64,000 bases of DNA from Hofstenia miamia (GCA_004352715.1 SCFE01000002.1:2408216-2472215); one strand, 5' to 3'. Shown: positions 23,540-36,079, numbered from the stretch's first letter. Notes: generated by a model not told the origin, from the letters alone. Numbers and translations are program-made.

Positions 23540-23572
23540 CCACACACATAGACACACACACACGCACGCACA
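23540..23572. repeat. CA-rich microsatellite in LINE 3' region
   Basis: A short run of cacaca/gcac repeats immediately after the ORF2 stop, within the 3' untranslated part of the LINE. Confidence 0.6.
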
Positions 23573-23697
23573 TTTATTCTATATATATTTTATTATTATT
23601 TTGTAAATACATGTATTTGTAGTTTGTAGCTTTTTTACTGTCATTTATTTACAACAATAAATTTGATTTGACTCTTATTATTATTAATTTGATTACT

Positions 23698-24350
23698 TTG
23701 CTCTTTGACAGGAGATAGGGAGGCAGAAGCTGCCATTGAGTATACAATATCACGAAGACGATCATGCCAAACAATTCTGTCACCTTTGCTTGCTGCAAGT
23801 AAGAGCATGGTCTCCATAAATATCCAATGTCCCATTCTGACAAGAGGGGCACTTTCTAGATTCTGAATAGAGCGGGAGACCTAAACGGTAATGAGCTACT
23901 GCCTGATGTTTGGAGGGAAGAAGATTGAGGTCAAATGCTTTCAGAGGAATAGCAGTTAACCACGCCCAGAAGCCTCAACAGTAAGAGAGCCCAATCTAGC
24001 TTAGTCACGAACTTCAATTGCTTGACTAAAAAATTTGTCATAACGAACTTTGTCAATATAGTATTGAAAAGCTTTCTGGATGCTGTCCTGAGGTAATTCT
24101 TCTGACCCAGTTATGGAAAAGAAGAGATAATTACTGAAATCCACAGAACTGGTAATATCAGAGCTGCTTAACCAAATCTTGAGCTTTAAAGCACAAAGAT
24201 GCTGGTCACAGACACGGTGTATACTAAAGCCTCCCATTTTGATAGGGAAATATGCTTGATTCCATGCAATGTAAGGAAGTGGTGACCCAATGATACATGA
24301 AGTAGCATCCCGTTAGGATTCATCAAATTCCCTTGAAATAAATATCGCGA
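23698..24350 (-). pseudogene. Middle part of the older RT-bearing retroelement
   Basis: Reading the - strand: PYIAWNQAYFPIKMGGFSIH (post-RT W-QA-LP-GG block), HLCALKLKIWLSSSD, then a region that shifts frame, then CPSCQNGTLDIYGDHALTC (a C-x2-C ... H ... C zinc-finger-like block) and KGDRIVWHDRLRDIVYS. It ends near SPVKEQ, directly against the 3' end of the CR1-like LINE. The expected continuation reappears at 17810-17478. This CPxC/GDHALxC/RHDxLRD arrangement is familiar from retroelement proteins in invertebrate genomes, but I cannot name the clade. Multiple frame breaks; inactive. Confidence 0.68.
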
Positions 24351-24469
24351 AAAAGCCATTCAAACTCTTGAAAAAACTGTAATTCTTTTATTAAATATTT
24401 TGCTTCCTTAACACTCAATTCTGCATTGTTAAGTCAAATTTTGCATCTACTGATCCCTCACAAATAAAC

Positions 24470-24690
24470 TTAATTTTAACGGCATTCATATAAAGCAAGT
24501 TGAGTCCTTTAAATACCTTGGAAATATTTTCGATTCACGTTTAAATTTTGAAAAGCAACTAAATCATATTTTTAGAAAAATGGCCACATCGATAAAAGCA
24601 ATTAACTTAATTTCTCAAAAACTTCCAACTAATGCAAAACTTCATTTAATTCATGCTCTAGTATTTAGTGATTTCAACTATGCAATATAA
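24470..24690 (+). pseudogene. LINE RT thumb relic
   Basis: One frame reads NGIHIKQVESFKYLGNIFDS, then LNFEKQLNHIFRKM, AINLISQKL and KLHLIHALVFSDFNYA, typical of the segment after the RT catalytic core. About 70 codons remain. It is a different family from the LINE at 18250-23700. Confidence 0.65.
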
Positions 24691-24759
24691 TCTAGACAGA
24701 TATAAACAAAAAATTACTCAGAAAATTTCAGGTACAAAGAAATTATTTTTGTTATATGT

Positions 24760-24996
24760 ATGCGTATATATATATGTATATATATATANNNNNNNNNNNN
24801 NNNNNNNNNNNNNNNNNNNNNNNNNNNNNNNNNNNNNNNNNNNNNNNNNNNNNNNNNNNNNNNNNNNNNNNNNNNNNNNNNNNNNNNNNNNNNNNNNNNN
24901 NNNNNNNNNNNNNNNNNNNNNNNNNNNNNNNNNNNNNNNNNNNNNNNNNNNNNNNNNNNNNNNNNNNNNNNNNNNNNNNNNNNNNNNNNNNNNNNN

Positions 24997-25027
<31 letters not shown>
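24760..25027. repeat. (TA)n run containing an assembly gap (24789-24996)
   Basis: Alternating TA on both sides of 208 N. The repeat is the likely reason for the gap. ORFs called across it are artefacts. Confidence 0.9.
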
Positions 25028-25029
<2 letters not shown>

Positions 25030-27860
25030 CTTTTCTTCTGAGTTTTTTTGTCTACGATAGATGATAAAACGAGTATTTGGCCTAAAATTCCTTAAAATAT
25101 CTACTTATTCGAATTCTTAAAATACCCGAAATGCTTGTAAATATTCAATTGAATTAGATTTTCTTCAATACTTGTCAACCCTACCCCGTTAAATGCCTTT
25201 TTCAGTATTTTGTCTCCTATCCTGCAACAGGTGGAATCGACATAAATTTTGATACAATCGTAAAAGTAGCTTATGCACTGTGGCAGATTTCTCTTACAAT
25301 TGGACATAGTTTATAATATAAAGCCTTGCAATTTAGAAATTTGAAGATATAGATTAAGCAAATACACGAGTGCAAGTAATAACTGCACGAAATTATGAGA
25401 TGCCTACACGATAAAATATTTCGAAAATACACGAATACCGATTCCTTCAAAAATTGTATTTTTATTTAGCGGGTCAAGCAATCTGAACGTAACGGACCGA
25501 CATATAAATTATGAAGAAAATAAGCTTAAATTTCACATAGTAATAAACCCACTCAATAGTAATAAATTAATAAGTTAATACTTACACTAAAATATTTCAA
25601 TTGCGAAAACATAATTTCTTACTTCGTTATGGCGGCCAAAAGATGCATATACTAAAATAATCCATTTTATCAACTTTTTATCCAAACTATAATTCTAAGA
25701 ATATTTCAATATTTCAAAATTTTTTCACCAATTTTTCGATTTGCTGTACAAAAATTGAAGAGATCTAAGTTTACATTTACAAGAGTATATTATACCAATG
25801 TAAATCTTCAAAATGAATGTAAATTCTATTTTCAAAACTGCATTTATTTCGACTTGCATGCACTGCTGCGTAATATTCAGTTTATTTAAAGTTTCGAAAA
25901 AATTTTCCAATACTTCTGCAAAAGCCCTCCCTGATCATTTCCATCTCTTATAATAACAGCTAAATTCAAGAAAACATTTTCACAAAGCTAATGTTGCGAG
26001 ATTCCTTGTGCTATCAAAGGTTATTGAGGCGTCATTCAGGACGTGATTTATGTTCAAATTGAATGTCGATCAGCAACATGTGATTACGATTACGTCTTTC
26101 AACAGAAACACTTAACGCCATTGAATTGCTGTTCTGCAATTAACAATACAAATACATTTCAAATGAGAGACCTTAAATGCAAAAGTTTCTATTTGTTCGA
26201 TCATGAAATTTTGAACTAAATTCCAAAAATCGGGATCGGGTAGGCTTTAAAAATCTTAACCCTATTACAACTATTATCCGAACTACCGCCTGGTTGGATG
26301 AAGACTCTAACTATGCTCATACTTGCTTAGAATTTTGGCTTTGCAGAGGAATGCATTTCACATTCTGATGCATTTGTTTACCAATTTCGTTTCTGATGTC
26401 TTTTAAACTGTTATCAAATGTCAATCAACACAGCAACATTGATTTATTTAATATGTAAGTACTTAGTTTTGTCATTACATTACCAATGCTAAAAGAAACA
26501 AATTTATCAAAAACCAAATACTTAGTATTTCAAATGTAAGTAAGCCGTGTAATTTAATTTATCTAATTAAGATTTATTTAACAGAATTGGACAATTAAGG
26601 TGGTACCCCAGAAAAGGACATAGGCCCAAAAAATTTTTCCCAAGCCCTGCCCGACCCATTTAAATTAAAGACAGCTCGGTCCATTTTAGTCCTATTTGTA
26701 AAATACGTAGGCCTACTTAACAAAAAAATTTCTTTAATTTGTCGAGTTGCTCCTCCAAAATGTGGTATGATAGATATTCTAATAAAATCTAAATAATGAA
26801 ATTGAAGATTCTAAATTGAAATTTTGAAAATTAAACGATACTAATGAAAAATTTCTGAAATGTAAATTTTATTTTTCCCCTATATCATTATTACTTATAT
26901 AAAATTCAATGAATTTGCGTGCACTGTTGCGGAATAGTCAGTTTATTTAATTCGGCCCATCTTTTCCATTTTTTCGGCCCAAACCCAGCCCGGCCCATAT
27001 TCCAGTTTTGGGTAGTAACTTGCAAATTCTATTTTGTTTAATATAGGAGTTAGAGTTTGGAACTATTGATATGAAAAAAATTTCTTTTTATGAATTAAAT
27101 GCAAACGAAATTAACACATTTCATGGTTTTTTTACGAAAGTTACTCTCATTTGGAAAATATATGAGATAAGTTGATTCTATAAACTGATTTTAGTTGCCT
27201 ATAGGACCATATCTAGTGCATGCACTACTTTGGTTATTGTCCAACAATCGAATTTATATTTATCCCCTCTTTTGTAACCGGAAAATGAAATGTGGAACAC
27301 CTAATTAGTATTCATGTAAATTGTAGCTTTGTAACTGTAAATATCCTTAGTTGAAACTTTGCCAAAGTGGTACATACACTAGATAGAGTCTTAATATAAA
27401 TCATGTGAAAATTTGAACACGTTTTTATTAAAACTAAGATGTTCATGACAATTCTTGTTTCGCAAGTAATTCCAAAAAGTACAACTGAGAAAATCCATAG
27501 TAATGTTATAGGTAATGACATATCTATTTTGGACTTTTGTGCCTACTCACAGTATCTCTGCTGATTTGCGCAAAACTAGAACTTGCAGATGAAATAGTGA
27601 AATTTTTATTCAAATAGCTTCAGTAATAATAATTTCATAGCATTTCTAGCCGGCTGCTATGTGTACTCAAGGAACTTTCCTAGTTGAGATCTTTTTTTCA
27701 AGAGTGATTTTTGTAAAGAAAATGATTCTTTTTCATTCCAAACGAGCAGAAAAAACTTTATAAATGCTTAAGGAATGCATGTATGTCATTTTTTCTACAA
27801 TTTTTCAAATTATCGGTAAATTTTTTACTATTTTAATATAATTTATGTGCTTACAACTAT
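25030..27860. other. Unassigned AT-rich DNA with GC-rich hAT-like tracts
   Basis: No supported gene. Two GC-rich patches stand out, at about 26615-26690 (ccctgcccgaccc) and 26940-27005 (ttcggccca, cccagcccggccca). They resemble sub-terminal repeats of decayed hAT-type elements seen elsewhere in the window. Confidence 0.4.
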
Positions 27861-27863
27861 CGG

Positions 27864-28848
27864 CAGTGGTGGCGTAAGTGGGGAGCAGAGGGGGCAAGTT
27901 GCCGCCCTCCTTCAAATAAACCTTTCAAAAAAAACATCTCCAAGTCTTATAAATTAAACTGTAAAAGTCCTCTTACTAAGTTAATACAGGGTGTAATTGA
28001 AAAGTAACGAGGGTTTTCACATAACTATTACATTTCAAATGTTGAACTTAATCACCAACATGTCTCCAATCCACTTTGCCATCTTTCTCTATAATGGTTC
28101 CACACACTCCTGAAAAAGTTTCACTGGGATGCTTCAGAACTCCTTCATTACGGAATTTTTTTAGATCTTCTACCTTTTAAATCTTGCTGCTTTTGAGCTT
28201 CGGAAACAAAAAAATTCACAAGGAAATAGAACAGGGGAGTAAAAAGATTGTTCCTGATGGGGATTTTTAATGATGAAACAGCCATATCTTTTATTATTCA
28301 ATTCTCATCCCAACTCTTAGAAAATGTCCACACTCTCCTGTTATGTATACTCAACTCACTTGCAACTAGTCTTACAATCAATTGATGAACTTTTAACTCC
28401 TGCGTCACACTATCAATGTTTCTGTTTTGCTTAGCCATTGCTTCCAACTCCTCAAGTCATCTTCAACACCCTCTCATTATTCTTGAAACTTTTGTATCAC
28501 TCAATGACCAGCTGCAGGAGATCAAGAGTTCCATTGCTAGAATTTTTTCAAGTTGTTCAATTGTCATTGTGTTGCTACAGCGGAATGCAACAAAAATATT
28601 TTAAATTTTAACACAACGATTTGCTATTAAATAATCAGAAAAATGAACATGTGAAAGAGCGAACGATTTTCATAGACTGCTGAAACGGCAACTGCACGGA
28701 GCAAAAAGGAATGCACCATGCTGTATAACAAACTATGAAACACTTCTCCTACAATACACACAGTCTTGCTACTTTTTAACTACACCTTGTATGTCGGAAA
28801 AAATGTAACTTACCTCCTTCCTAACCAAAATTCGTTCTGCCACCACTG
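27864..28848. mobile_element. hAT-like non-autonomous element, outer layer of a nest
   Basis: The left end is cagtggtggcgtaagtgggg; the right end, reversed, is cagtggtggcagaacgaat. Internally gccgccctcctt on the left pairs with aaggaggtaagtt on the right. CAGTGG-type ends are common in hAT elements. The flanking 8-mers do not match, so a target duplication is not confirmed. A mariner relic occupies most of its interior. Confidence 0.5.
27987..28789 (-). mobile_element. Degenerate mariner-like element nested in the hAT-like element
   Basis: An 803-bp unit flanked by TA (27985-27986 and 28790-28791). Inverted ends: left cagggtgtaattgaaaagta; right reversed caaggtgtagttaaaaagta. The - strand carries broken pieces resembling a mariner transposase C-terminus (LKGRRSKK, VCGTIIEKDGKVDWRHVGD) with frameshifts and stops. 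Too short for an intact mariner (usually about 1.3 kb), so internally deleted. Confidence 0.6.
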
Positions 28849-28849
28849 T

Positions 28850-29510
28850 CGGACAGTGTATGTCATTATTGCAATTATGTAGCATGCAATCCACAAATTA
28901 GTGTTATTCTAAACAATAGCTTTATGTAAGAGGCTAGAAGATCAAATTTATTATTCTACATTGAAATACCACCCAACGTGTACTCCTGTTAAATTTGAAA
29001 TTCCCCTCACTGATGACATTTAGAAAATAGTAAATGATCAACTTACTCGAATTCTCAGGAACTTATTTCGGCATTTTAATCTTTGTGAAATTCCTTAATT
29101 GAATGGCTACACGCCTTATGCTGAACTCTTAAATGTGTTGAGCTAATGTGCAAAATAGGCAGTGTTTGCTAGAAACTACCTCCCCCTTTGGGGGATTTAA
29201 TTGACTTTCCGAAAGTTTATGCACAGACTGTATAGAAATTAGGTTAGGTGTCCAAACTATCGTTTTATTGCAAAAAAATTCATTTGTGCTTAGACTGCGT
29301 AAAGGAATATATGAATTTGGGTGAAGCAAATATACTAACCTGTTCAGGATTTAGACCGCTGCATTGAACTTTGTAAGTGTATGAAATGAACTTCCACGAA
29401 GTTTTTCAAAAACTTAGTTATTTTGAATTCATTCCTGAAATTTAATTTCGTAGTCTTAGCATATTGTAAAAATTAATAAGGCATTATTTTAAATTTAAAT
29501 TTTGTTAGAG
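28850..29510. other. Upstream region of the lectin gene
   Basis: No supported gene. The bases just before the lectin ATG (tttgttag then agcgaaga) could be a splice acceptor for an upstream 5' UTR exon. I found no clear TATA box or initiator. Confidence 0.35.
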
Positions 29511-29516
29511 CGAAGA

Positions 29517-30374
29517 ATGACAAAGTTAATTGCTTTATTTCCATTGATGATCATCTCATGCTACGCAATATACAATCCGCAAACGGGATGTATTAGTGCC
29601 CCACACACTTTTAATGAAGAGTTGGGTTCCGATCCTCGAAAAATATTATTAGTAGACATACCGCCTAAACCTTACAAGTAAGTATTTTCTGCGTCAAATC
29701 TTTGTTTCTTAGATCATTATATATATATATAAATTTATATATATATATATATATATAATGCAAAAATGAAGTAATAGCTACTTTGACTAAGAGGTATTTA
29801 ATTAGAAATAAATAGCTTATTCAGATGTAAAGTTACATAAACATAAGTTTAATGGAAAAAATTTCCTGCTTGCAGTTTTTAACAGCAATACCATTAGAAA
29901 AACATAAAAAATTTATAAATTTTATAACAAATTTTTGGTAACTCGCTTTAGTTATTTTGAATTTGTACAGTTCAATTGGTTAAATAGGTCACTCTATGAC
30001 TCGAATGCATTGGAAATCTACTCTGAACATGAACGCATATGGAAAGATAACACAAGACAACTATCATACAGAATCTGCATACTCGCTTCCGCTGTTTTTT
30101 TGTAAGATTTCAATAACAAGGAATTTTGCATCGGTGGTTGTATTTCCAGAACACATAACACTACAGAATTCATACGAGGATAAAGTGTTTCCGCAACCAA
30201 TTCGTTTTACATTACCAGAGGACGTTAGTTGAACTCAAAGTATATCTAGTGTATTGCTTTCGAACAGCTTCTATGGCATGCAGAAAAGGGTATTTGTTTC
30301 CAATCTTTGTTGAAGAAACCTTGTCTACGAACATATGACTTCATCCGACAACGCGCACTTTTCTTTGTCACGTG

Positions 30375-30405
<31 letters not shown>

Positions 30406-33400
30406 ATTACCCTCAGACTCATTCAGATCTTTCATATTCCAAGGATATCTCAATCATTAACTTGTCATATATATATATATATATATATATATAAGGCCTA
30501 TGGCAACTTTCATTTTTTGTAACTTAAGCGAAGTAATGGTTTTATGACTCGAACGTTTGCATAGCACCTCCAAATATATCATTATTTTATACCTCTCTTG
30601 CAAAAACCTACTACAAAGCACGAATGAGCCTTATCTACTGTTATTTAAGTCTTTTGTGTAATAATAGATCATTAATTTGTTATTGCTATGATATACCATA
30701 ATATTTACTCCTATCCACAATTCTATTTGCTTAAGTTAGGGCTACAAGTGGTTGGGTCAATCTTGCATTGAGTTGGTTTGGGCTAATTGGTGGAGTTGGG
30801 TTAGTCACATTTGTTCGTCATTGATAAAATTGACTAATTTTACTTTAAGATATATCATGGGTGCAAAGAATCTCTCAAAAAATTAAATACTGTGAGTGTA
30901 ATATACTTGGAAAACCAATTTTATTACAAATTCATTACACAAGACCGAGGTTTTAATATCAAAAAATTGACTGAGAATTCCAACCTCGAGTTAAATTTGG
31001 TTTCTTGATGAAGTCTGATATTATTGTGATTGGATTAAGAAAGATTGAGTAGGATAAGATTTTGAGAACTTCTAATTGGATTGGAATTATTCGGTTGGGA
31101 TGAATCTGTTTTTATTGAGGTAGGTTGAGTTTAAAAATATAAATCACTGGCAGTCCTGGTTTAAGTACTGCTTGGCAACAAGTGACGATCAATAGCACTT
31201 TTTGTGTCAAATTTTCTTCATCATGCTGATATATAAAGCAAAGCAGTATTGCAAATATGGCTAAATTTAAAATATGATTTGTATATTGCATCTTGCATCT
31301 CATTACATAGATAACTTGTAATGTGAATTAACTAGGGACTTGCGGGCAAATAATTTTTGGCGCACGAGCCCACCTGTGTTCGTAAAATAAAGCCCTCCTG
31401 TAAAACGTTTGTCCCAGCCGTGCCTGACCACCCGCAGCAGTTTTATGCAGCCCACAACTCACCCGTAGAAATCTATATCCCCCTGAATAAGCGTTCAGCT
31501 TTAGAAAATTATTGCTGAACCAATTATAATAAGAAATGAATTGGAGGATTTCACAATATTTTAAATGTAGCCTATCACGTTTCTTATCATTAATTCCGTA
31601 ACAAAAATTGTACCGCTTGTGCATAAAGCTTAAACAAAGTCAATCAATAAGAGAAAATCTAGCTGAATTATGATAAATTTAATAAATGGACCGCCTGCGT
31701 CTCATCAGGCCCACCCGTACCTTATCAAGCCTGTACGAGCCCGCCTCGGGCATGGGCCAGGTTGCAAAACAGTAGTATTAACTCAAAATATAACTAAATT
31801 ATGAGAGCATTGAGAGCATGCTATACTGACTTTTTAACTGAACCAAAATTTGACATCTCAGAAGATATAACCTGAAAATAAAATCAATAAAAGTAAATAA
31901 CTTACATTTTTGATAAACGAATATCTATGCATGTACTGAACATTTAATGGCTATACCAATTCGAAACTATCATAATACGTGATACATCAATTTTATTATT
32001 TTCTATACAAATGTCCTCTCTGACCAAATATCTGTTTGCATTCAGAGAATTCTGAATCTAAAAAACCTGCGTATTGAAAAATTAATTAAATAACAATTGG
32101 ATTACAGAACTTACAAACGATTTTAGCTTTGAAAATAACAGAATGTTGAAAAAAATCATTTGTATTAGTATTTTATTTTTTAAAGTCTTTCAAAATGCAA
32201 TTTAATTTTTTATTATATTTAAATATATTTTACTATACAAAACAGTGTCTATTCATTAACTTGTATCCTTTTTGGGGTTCTAAGGAACCAGGATTTTCTC
32301 AACCCCGTTGCCATTTAGTCCCATGGTATTTGGTCGTAGGCCTATGGAATTTTCTGGTCTCATAGTCTCATTAGTCAAACAGCATAACTTCTTTTTTGAC
32401 CAAAATTAGCAAAAATAGGAATAATGTTCTGAAATCGTGCTCCCAGATTCTTTATTTTTGGCCCCATTCCCATACTGTTTCCATTCCCAGTGGTCCCAGA
32501 TGTCAGATCCCACTTCCATGCCACTAGATGGTCACACAAAAACCTAATCCATTCATGCTAGTTTTGTTTAAAACATACAGGATATCTCAAACTTAGTCTA
32601 GGGATTGTAAATGTCTCTAATTTTTAAACGATGCAATGGATTTCAACATGACTTCACACACACAGCCCTATTATAGATTGTGGCAATTTATTTGCATTTT
32701 GAATTTTTGAAATCGGCGACTTTTGCTTCAGTTATGACACTTTTTTTCCACAACAATATTATACTTTATCAAAGTTAGGTAACCATAAAATTATGTTAGA
32801 TAGAAAACAATGATGGTAGGGGGTGTTGGAGCCACACCGATATCTAGCAAGAAATGTGTTTTAAAGCAGCTAAAAGATAGCAAAGCTGTAACATGGGAAG
32901 CGGGTTCAACTAGTGCAAAAGTACACTTTTACTTCAAAAGTCATAACTGGAGTTAAGGGTCGCCGATTTCAAAAATTCAAAATGCAAATAAAATGCCATA
33001 ATTTTATAGTGTGTATGAAGTTGTGTTGAAATCTATTGCATCGCTTAAAAATTAGAGATATTAAAATCCTTAGACACCCTGTATTAGTTCACTCTGGGAC
33101 TATTGGACCTGCTATCTTTCTAATATTCTGAAAATTCTTAGTCCAAACATGCAAACCAAATCATGAGATGATAGATAATATATAAACGTTCTTGGTGAAA
33201 TCTAAAATTCTAAGCCTTAGCAAATGCATCGAAATTAAGAAAAAAAGCAATTTGTGACATTAGAAATTCAAGGAAATAATGTAAAACAAAATATTTAGTT
33301 TAACTACAAACTATTTAGATATTTCTCTCCAAGTGGTGATTACGCATTAGTTGTAATATTTGGAAATGTTCTAATTATCAAAGTTGCTGATAACTCCATC

Positions 33401-36015
33401 GTGTGGGATATGTGTAGAGATCTTTATAAAGGCAAATCGAACTGTAACAACTTGCAACATGTTAACAAAAGTGTTTTTGATCCCTTAACTTTATATGTTT
33501 TGCAGAGTGATGGAAACTTCGTTGCATATCATAGGTGAGCTTTTGAATTTCTCTCGACCACTAGAGCTGTTGGATAAATTGATGACTAATTGATAATTTA
33601 CCTAGCACTTAGTAATTGATAACGACTGATTCATCTGTTAAATTCGATTTAACTATCAGTTAACAATTATTGGAAAAACTTCGTAGAATATCCAAAATTC
33701 CAAACCTGAAAAGTTTGTTCTGTTTGAACCATTTGTTGTTATGCAACACATTCTGTGAAAATATACTAGGTATGAAACTTAAGTCAAAACAATAACCAGT
33801 AAACAAAGAAGCATTGGTTGTATAGTATTTCAATATTTCCTTGAAATAAAAGTATTTGAAAAAATGTTTTAGCTATAAATAGCATTCGAGATATTTGATC
33901 ATTGTATTATTGACGTAGTAGGTTAATAATTAATTATAATTAATTGATAATTGATTCCTGTAATATGGTCAACGGACAGCCTATCGAAATAGCAATATGC
34001 AGGATGATTTCTGTCACGGATTGAGAAAAGGGTGTGGGCTTTCGTCGGGGAGGGTGCAGATTACAAAAATATATTTCGCGGGTAATTTGCGAGTGTATAT
34101 TATGGACTTATAAGATCTCTTCATTATGAATATAAATATTTAAACTTTATATTTTGTCAAAGCAAATGAATTATTACTTTTTCATTTAGCTGGATAGATA
34201 TTTTCATATGTTTTGCATTATCATGCTAATTTTTGAAAAACTGCATTGGGTTCTTATATTTTTCGAGTAATATGGATGCTAATTATAATTTTTGATACTT
34301 GGGTGCGGGTGTGTCTTATTACTTTTGGGTGGAGTGCAACTATAAAAATTTTCACTCCATTTCCCACCCTGAGTTTTCTTGAATTTGCATAATTATCTAC
34401 ATTCGTCACAGTTTGCTGTGGGATTATCGTTAAAGAAAGAAGAATATAGAGATTTTATTGGAGGTCGAAAAAAATATTTCATTGCACCGCAAAAGTAACT
34501 GCATTCTAAATAACATTAGATAAAATGCGGATTTTAGGACATATTTGAAAATCATAACAAAATATGAAACAGAATGGAAAACGGATCGCTTTATCAACCT
34601 GAACCTACCCGTCTAACAATAACCACCAACCCGATTTGACCCATCTAACGATGACCTGAAATCTGAACCCTTAGCGGCACCCAGTGCCAATAAAAAAGAT
34701 TGCTACTATAATATTTCAGAAAGTGTCAAAAAACCGTACGAAATAAAAAATAAATACAAAAATAATTAAAATCTTTTTAGAATTTCAATTATCCAAATAA
34801 ATGACTTCTCAAGGTTTTCCTTAAATATGTTAGTTTTTTATTCTAACAATTTAGATGACCCGGCAAATCTTTGACCCGTTTCTCACCTTGATGTGAAGTA
34901 TTGTATCGATTATATTTTCTATTTCATTTGTAATGTGTTTTTTACTGTATCATTTCGAATGTTTTGTTATTAAGAAATATAGACAAAAAGGATGATAATT
35001 CATGATTTGGCAAAACTGCAGACATACTTTATAAATAATAATTATTATTGTTCCTTCTCGGTACTTTTTGTGCTAAAAAGAGCTGCGTGACGTTTAATCC
35101 AAATTTCTTCCATTGACTATTAAAATTGCTGTGCTTTTTGTAGTGCTTCAAATCGTGTGTGATTTTGCCTAGATCAAGGAAAATTTTTACATTCCAAACA
35201 GGCCTGCAAAGGGAACGACATTTGGGTCGGGTCGGGCTTAATCATTAGCTGGGTTGAATCGGGTCGGGTCAACAAACCTTCTCGGTTGGTTGGGCCAAGA
35301 CTTAACATTCATTGAAATTGAAAGCATATACATGTATTTTAGATTAAATGATCAGATCCTAACCATTATTCAATTCGATTTGACATAATTATGCTAAACA
35401 CAATACAAAATAATAAAAAATAGACTGTTTTTATTACTAAGTGTTTTGTTAGGTCGGGTCAGAAACTGTTTAGCCGAATAGATTAGGGTCAAGAAACGGA
35501 CCCGTTTCCAGGCTTTATTCCAAAAGTTTGGGTAAAATTAAAATATGCATTATTATCGGTTAGGTTTGCTCGGTTGTAAGTAATCCCAAAGAACCTGGAT
35601 CTGCTCTGAATAAGCTATATTTCAAATATCGTCAAATGGATCCATTATATTGGTTCTGGTATGTTCAAGTTTTATCCAACTTTATTGATAAATCTCGACA
35701 TTTAAATCCAAAAATATCCGTGATAATTTTTAGTAGTTAAGTAAAATATTTGAGATATTTAGATATTTAAATATTAATTACATTCTATTATCTACAACTG
35801 AATTATATCTCTTTTTACTGATATGAATCTACTTTAGTGATGGACATAAATCTACAGCAGTTTTTCATACTGATACTGCGCAAACTAAAAACTATATGTG
35901 CGTTAAAGATCCTTCAATCTCTAAAAACCAGCCAGCCCAGATAGTTGTCATAAAAGAATCTACTAATGAAGTGCGTTGGAGCAGTATTTATGGAAAGAAC
36001 ACTTCTGTTTACTAA
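29517..36015 (+). CDS. Secreted bulb-type (B-type) mannose-binding lectin, 3 exons
   Basis: Exons: 29517-29677, 33319-33534, 35838-36015. All boundaries are GT-AG, both introns are phase 2 and the join is in frame: 184 residues to TAA. Residues 1-17 form a signal peptide (MTKLIALFPLMIISCYA). Residues about 50-178 fit the B-lectin fold: SPSGDYALVV and DNSIVWD form a first, degenerate beta-prism blade. LQSDGNFVAY (Q116, D118, N120, V122, Y124) is a perfect QxDxNxVxY mannose site. EVRWSS closes the domain. Cysteines at 25, 86, 96 and 147 could form disulfides. Known for the family: calcium-independent mannose binding in plant bulbs, fish mucus and some invertebrates, often in defence or mucus. 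The role here is inferred. Introns (3.6 and 2.3 kb) are full of transposon relics. Confidence 0.82.
29718..29758. repeat. (TA)n microsatellite in lectin intron 1
   Basis: Alternating AT with one aaattt interruption, just after the exon 1 donor. Similar runs follow at 30374-30403 and 30467-30493 in the same intron. Confidence 0.85.
31330..31775. mobile_element. GC-tract hAT-like relic in lectin intron 1
   Basis: GC-rich phrases such as gacttgcgggcaaat, gcacgagcccacctg, cgtgcctgaccacccgcag on the left and caggcccacccgtacc, acgagcccgcctcgggcatg on the right flank AT-rich interior. Same style of CCCG-rich sub-terminal repeats as 35215-35520 and 42905-42965. Family inferred. Confidence 0.35.
32576..33083. 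mobile_element. Foldback MITE with about 175-bp inverted arms
   Basis: Outer ends are tacaggatatctc on the left and, reversed, tacagggtgtctaagg on the right. Arms 32576-32750 and 32908-33083 pair through ctctaatttttaa, gatgcaatggatttcaacat and gcattttgaatttttgaaa-tcggcgac. A roughly 155-bp loop separates them. No transposase. Located in lectin intron 1. Confidence 0.75.
34570..35520. repeat. CCCG / GGGTCGGGT-rich tracts in lectin intron 2
   Basis: Patches at about 34570-34680 (cctacccgtc, aacccgatttgaccc), 34857-34885 (gacccggcaaat, gacccgttt), 35220-35280 (gggtcgggtcgggctt, tcgggtcgggtcaac) and 35450-35515 (aggtcgggtcag, cggacccgtttcc). They look like sub-terminal repeats of one or more decayed hAT-type elements. 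Confidence 0.4.
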
Positions 36016-36079
36016 TTATAAACAACAAACACTGAGCTATATTTATCCATTTGAGTAAAAATTAATTTTGTTAGTAACA

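Larger units (their letters stand above)
18250..23700 (+). mobile_element. CR1-like LINE with SGNH ORF1 and 2A-bearing ORF2
   Basis: A nearly full-length non-LTR retrotransposon. The GC-richer 5' segment starts about 18250, with ORF1 to 19296 and ORF2 from 19293 to about 23534. A 3' end follows with acaataaatttgatttgac and TTATTATTATTA. The coordinates are inflated: about 640 and 668 bp of RT sequence are repeated at joins marked by single n (21362, 22225), so the true copy is about 4.1 kb. Stops and frameshifts in both ORFs show it is dead. ORF1 esterase, APE endonuclease, RT and 2A together resemble CR1-clade elements; clade assignment is inference. Confidence 0.85.

Noticed and set aside
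24756-25064. ORFs of Tyr-Ile repeats around (TA)n runs (also at 46093-46430)
   Set aside because: They are translations of microsatellite and N runs, not genes.
25101-25307. 68-codon - strand ORF with several Cys
   Set aside because: No recognisable motif, no clear splice context, and similar ORFs arise by chance in this composition.
29996-30232. 78-codon ORF in lectin intron 1 as an extra exon
   Set aside because: No convincing acceptor or donor in the right phase, and the three called exons already join in frame to give a complete domain.
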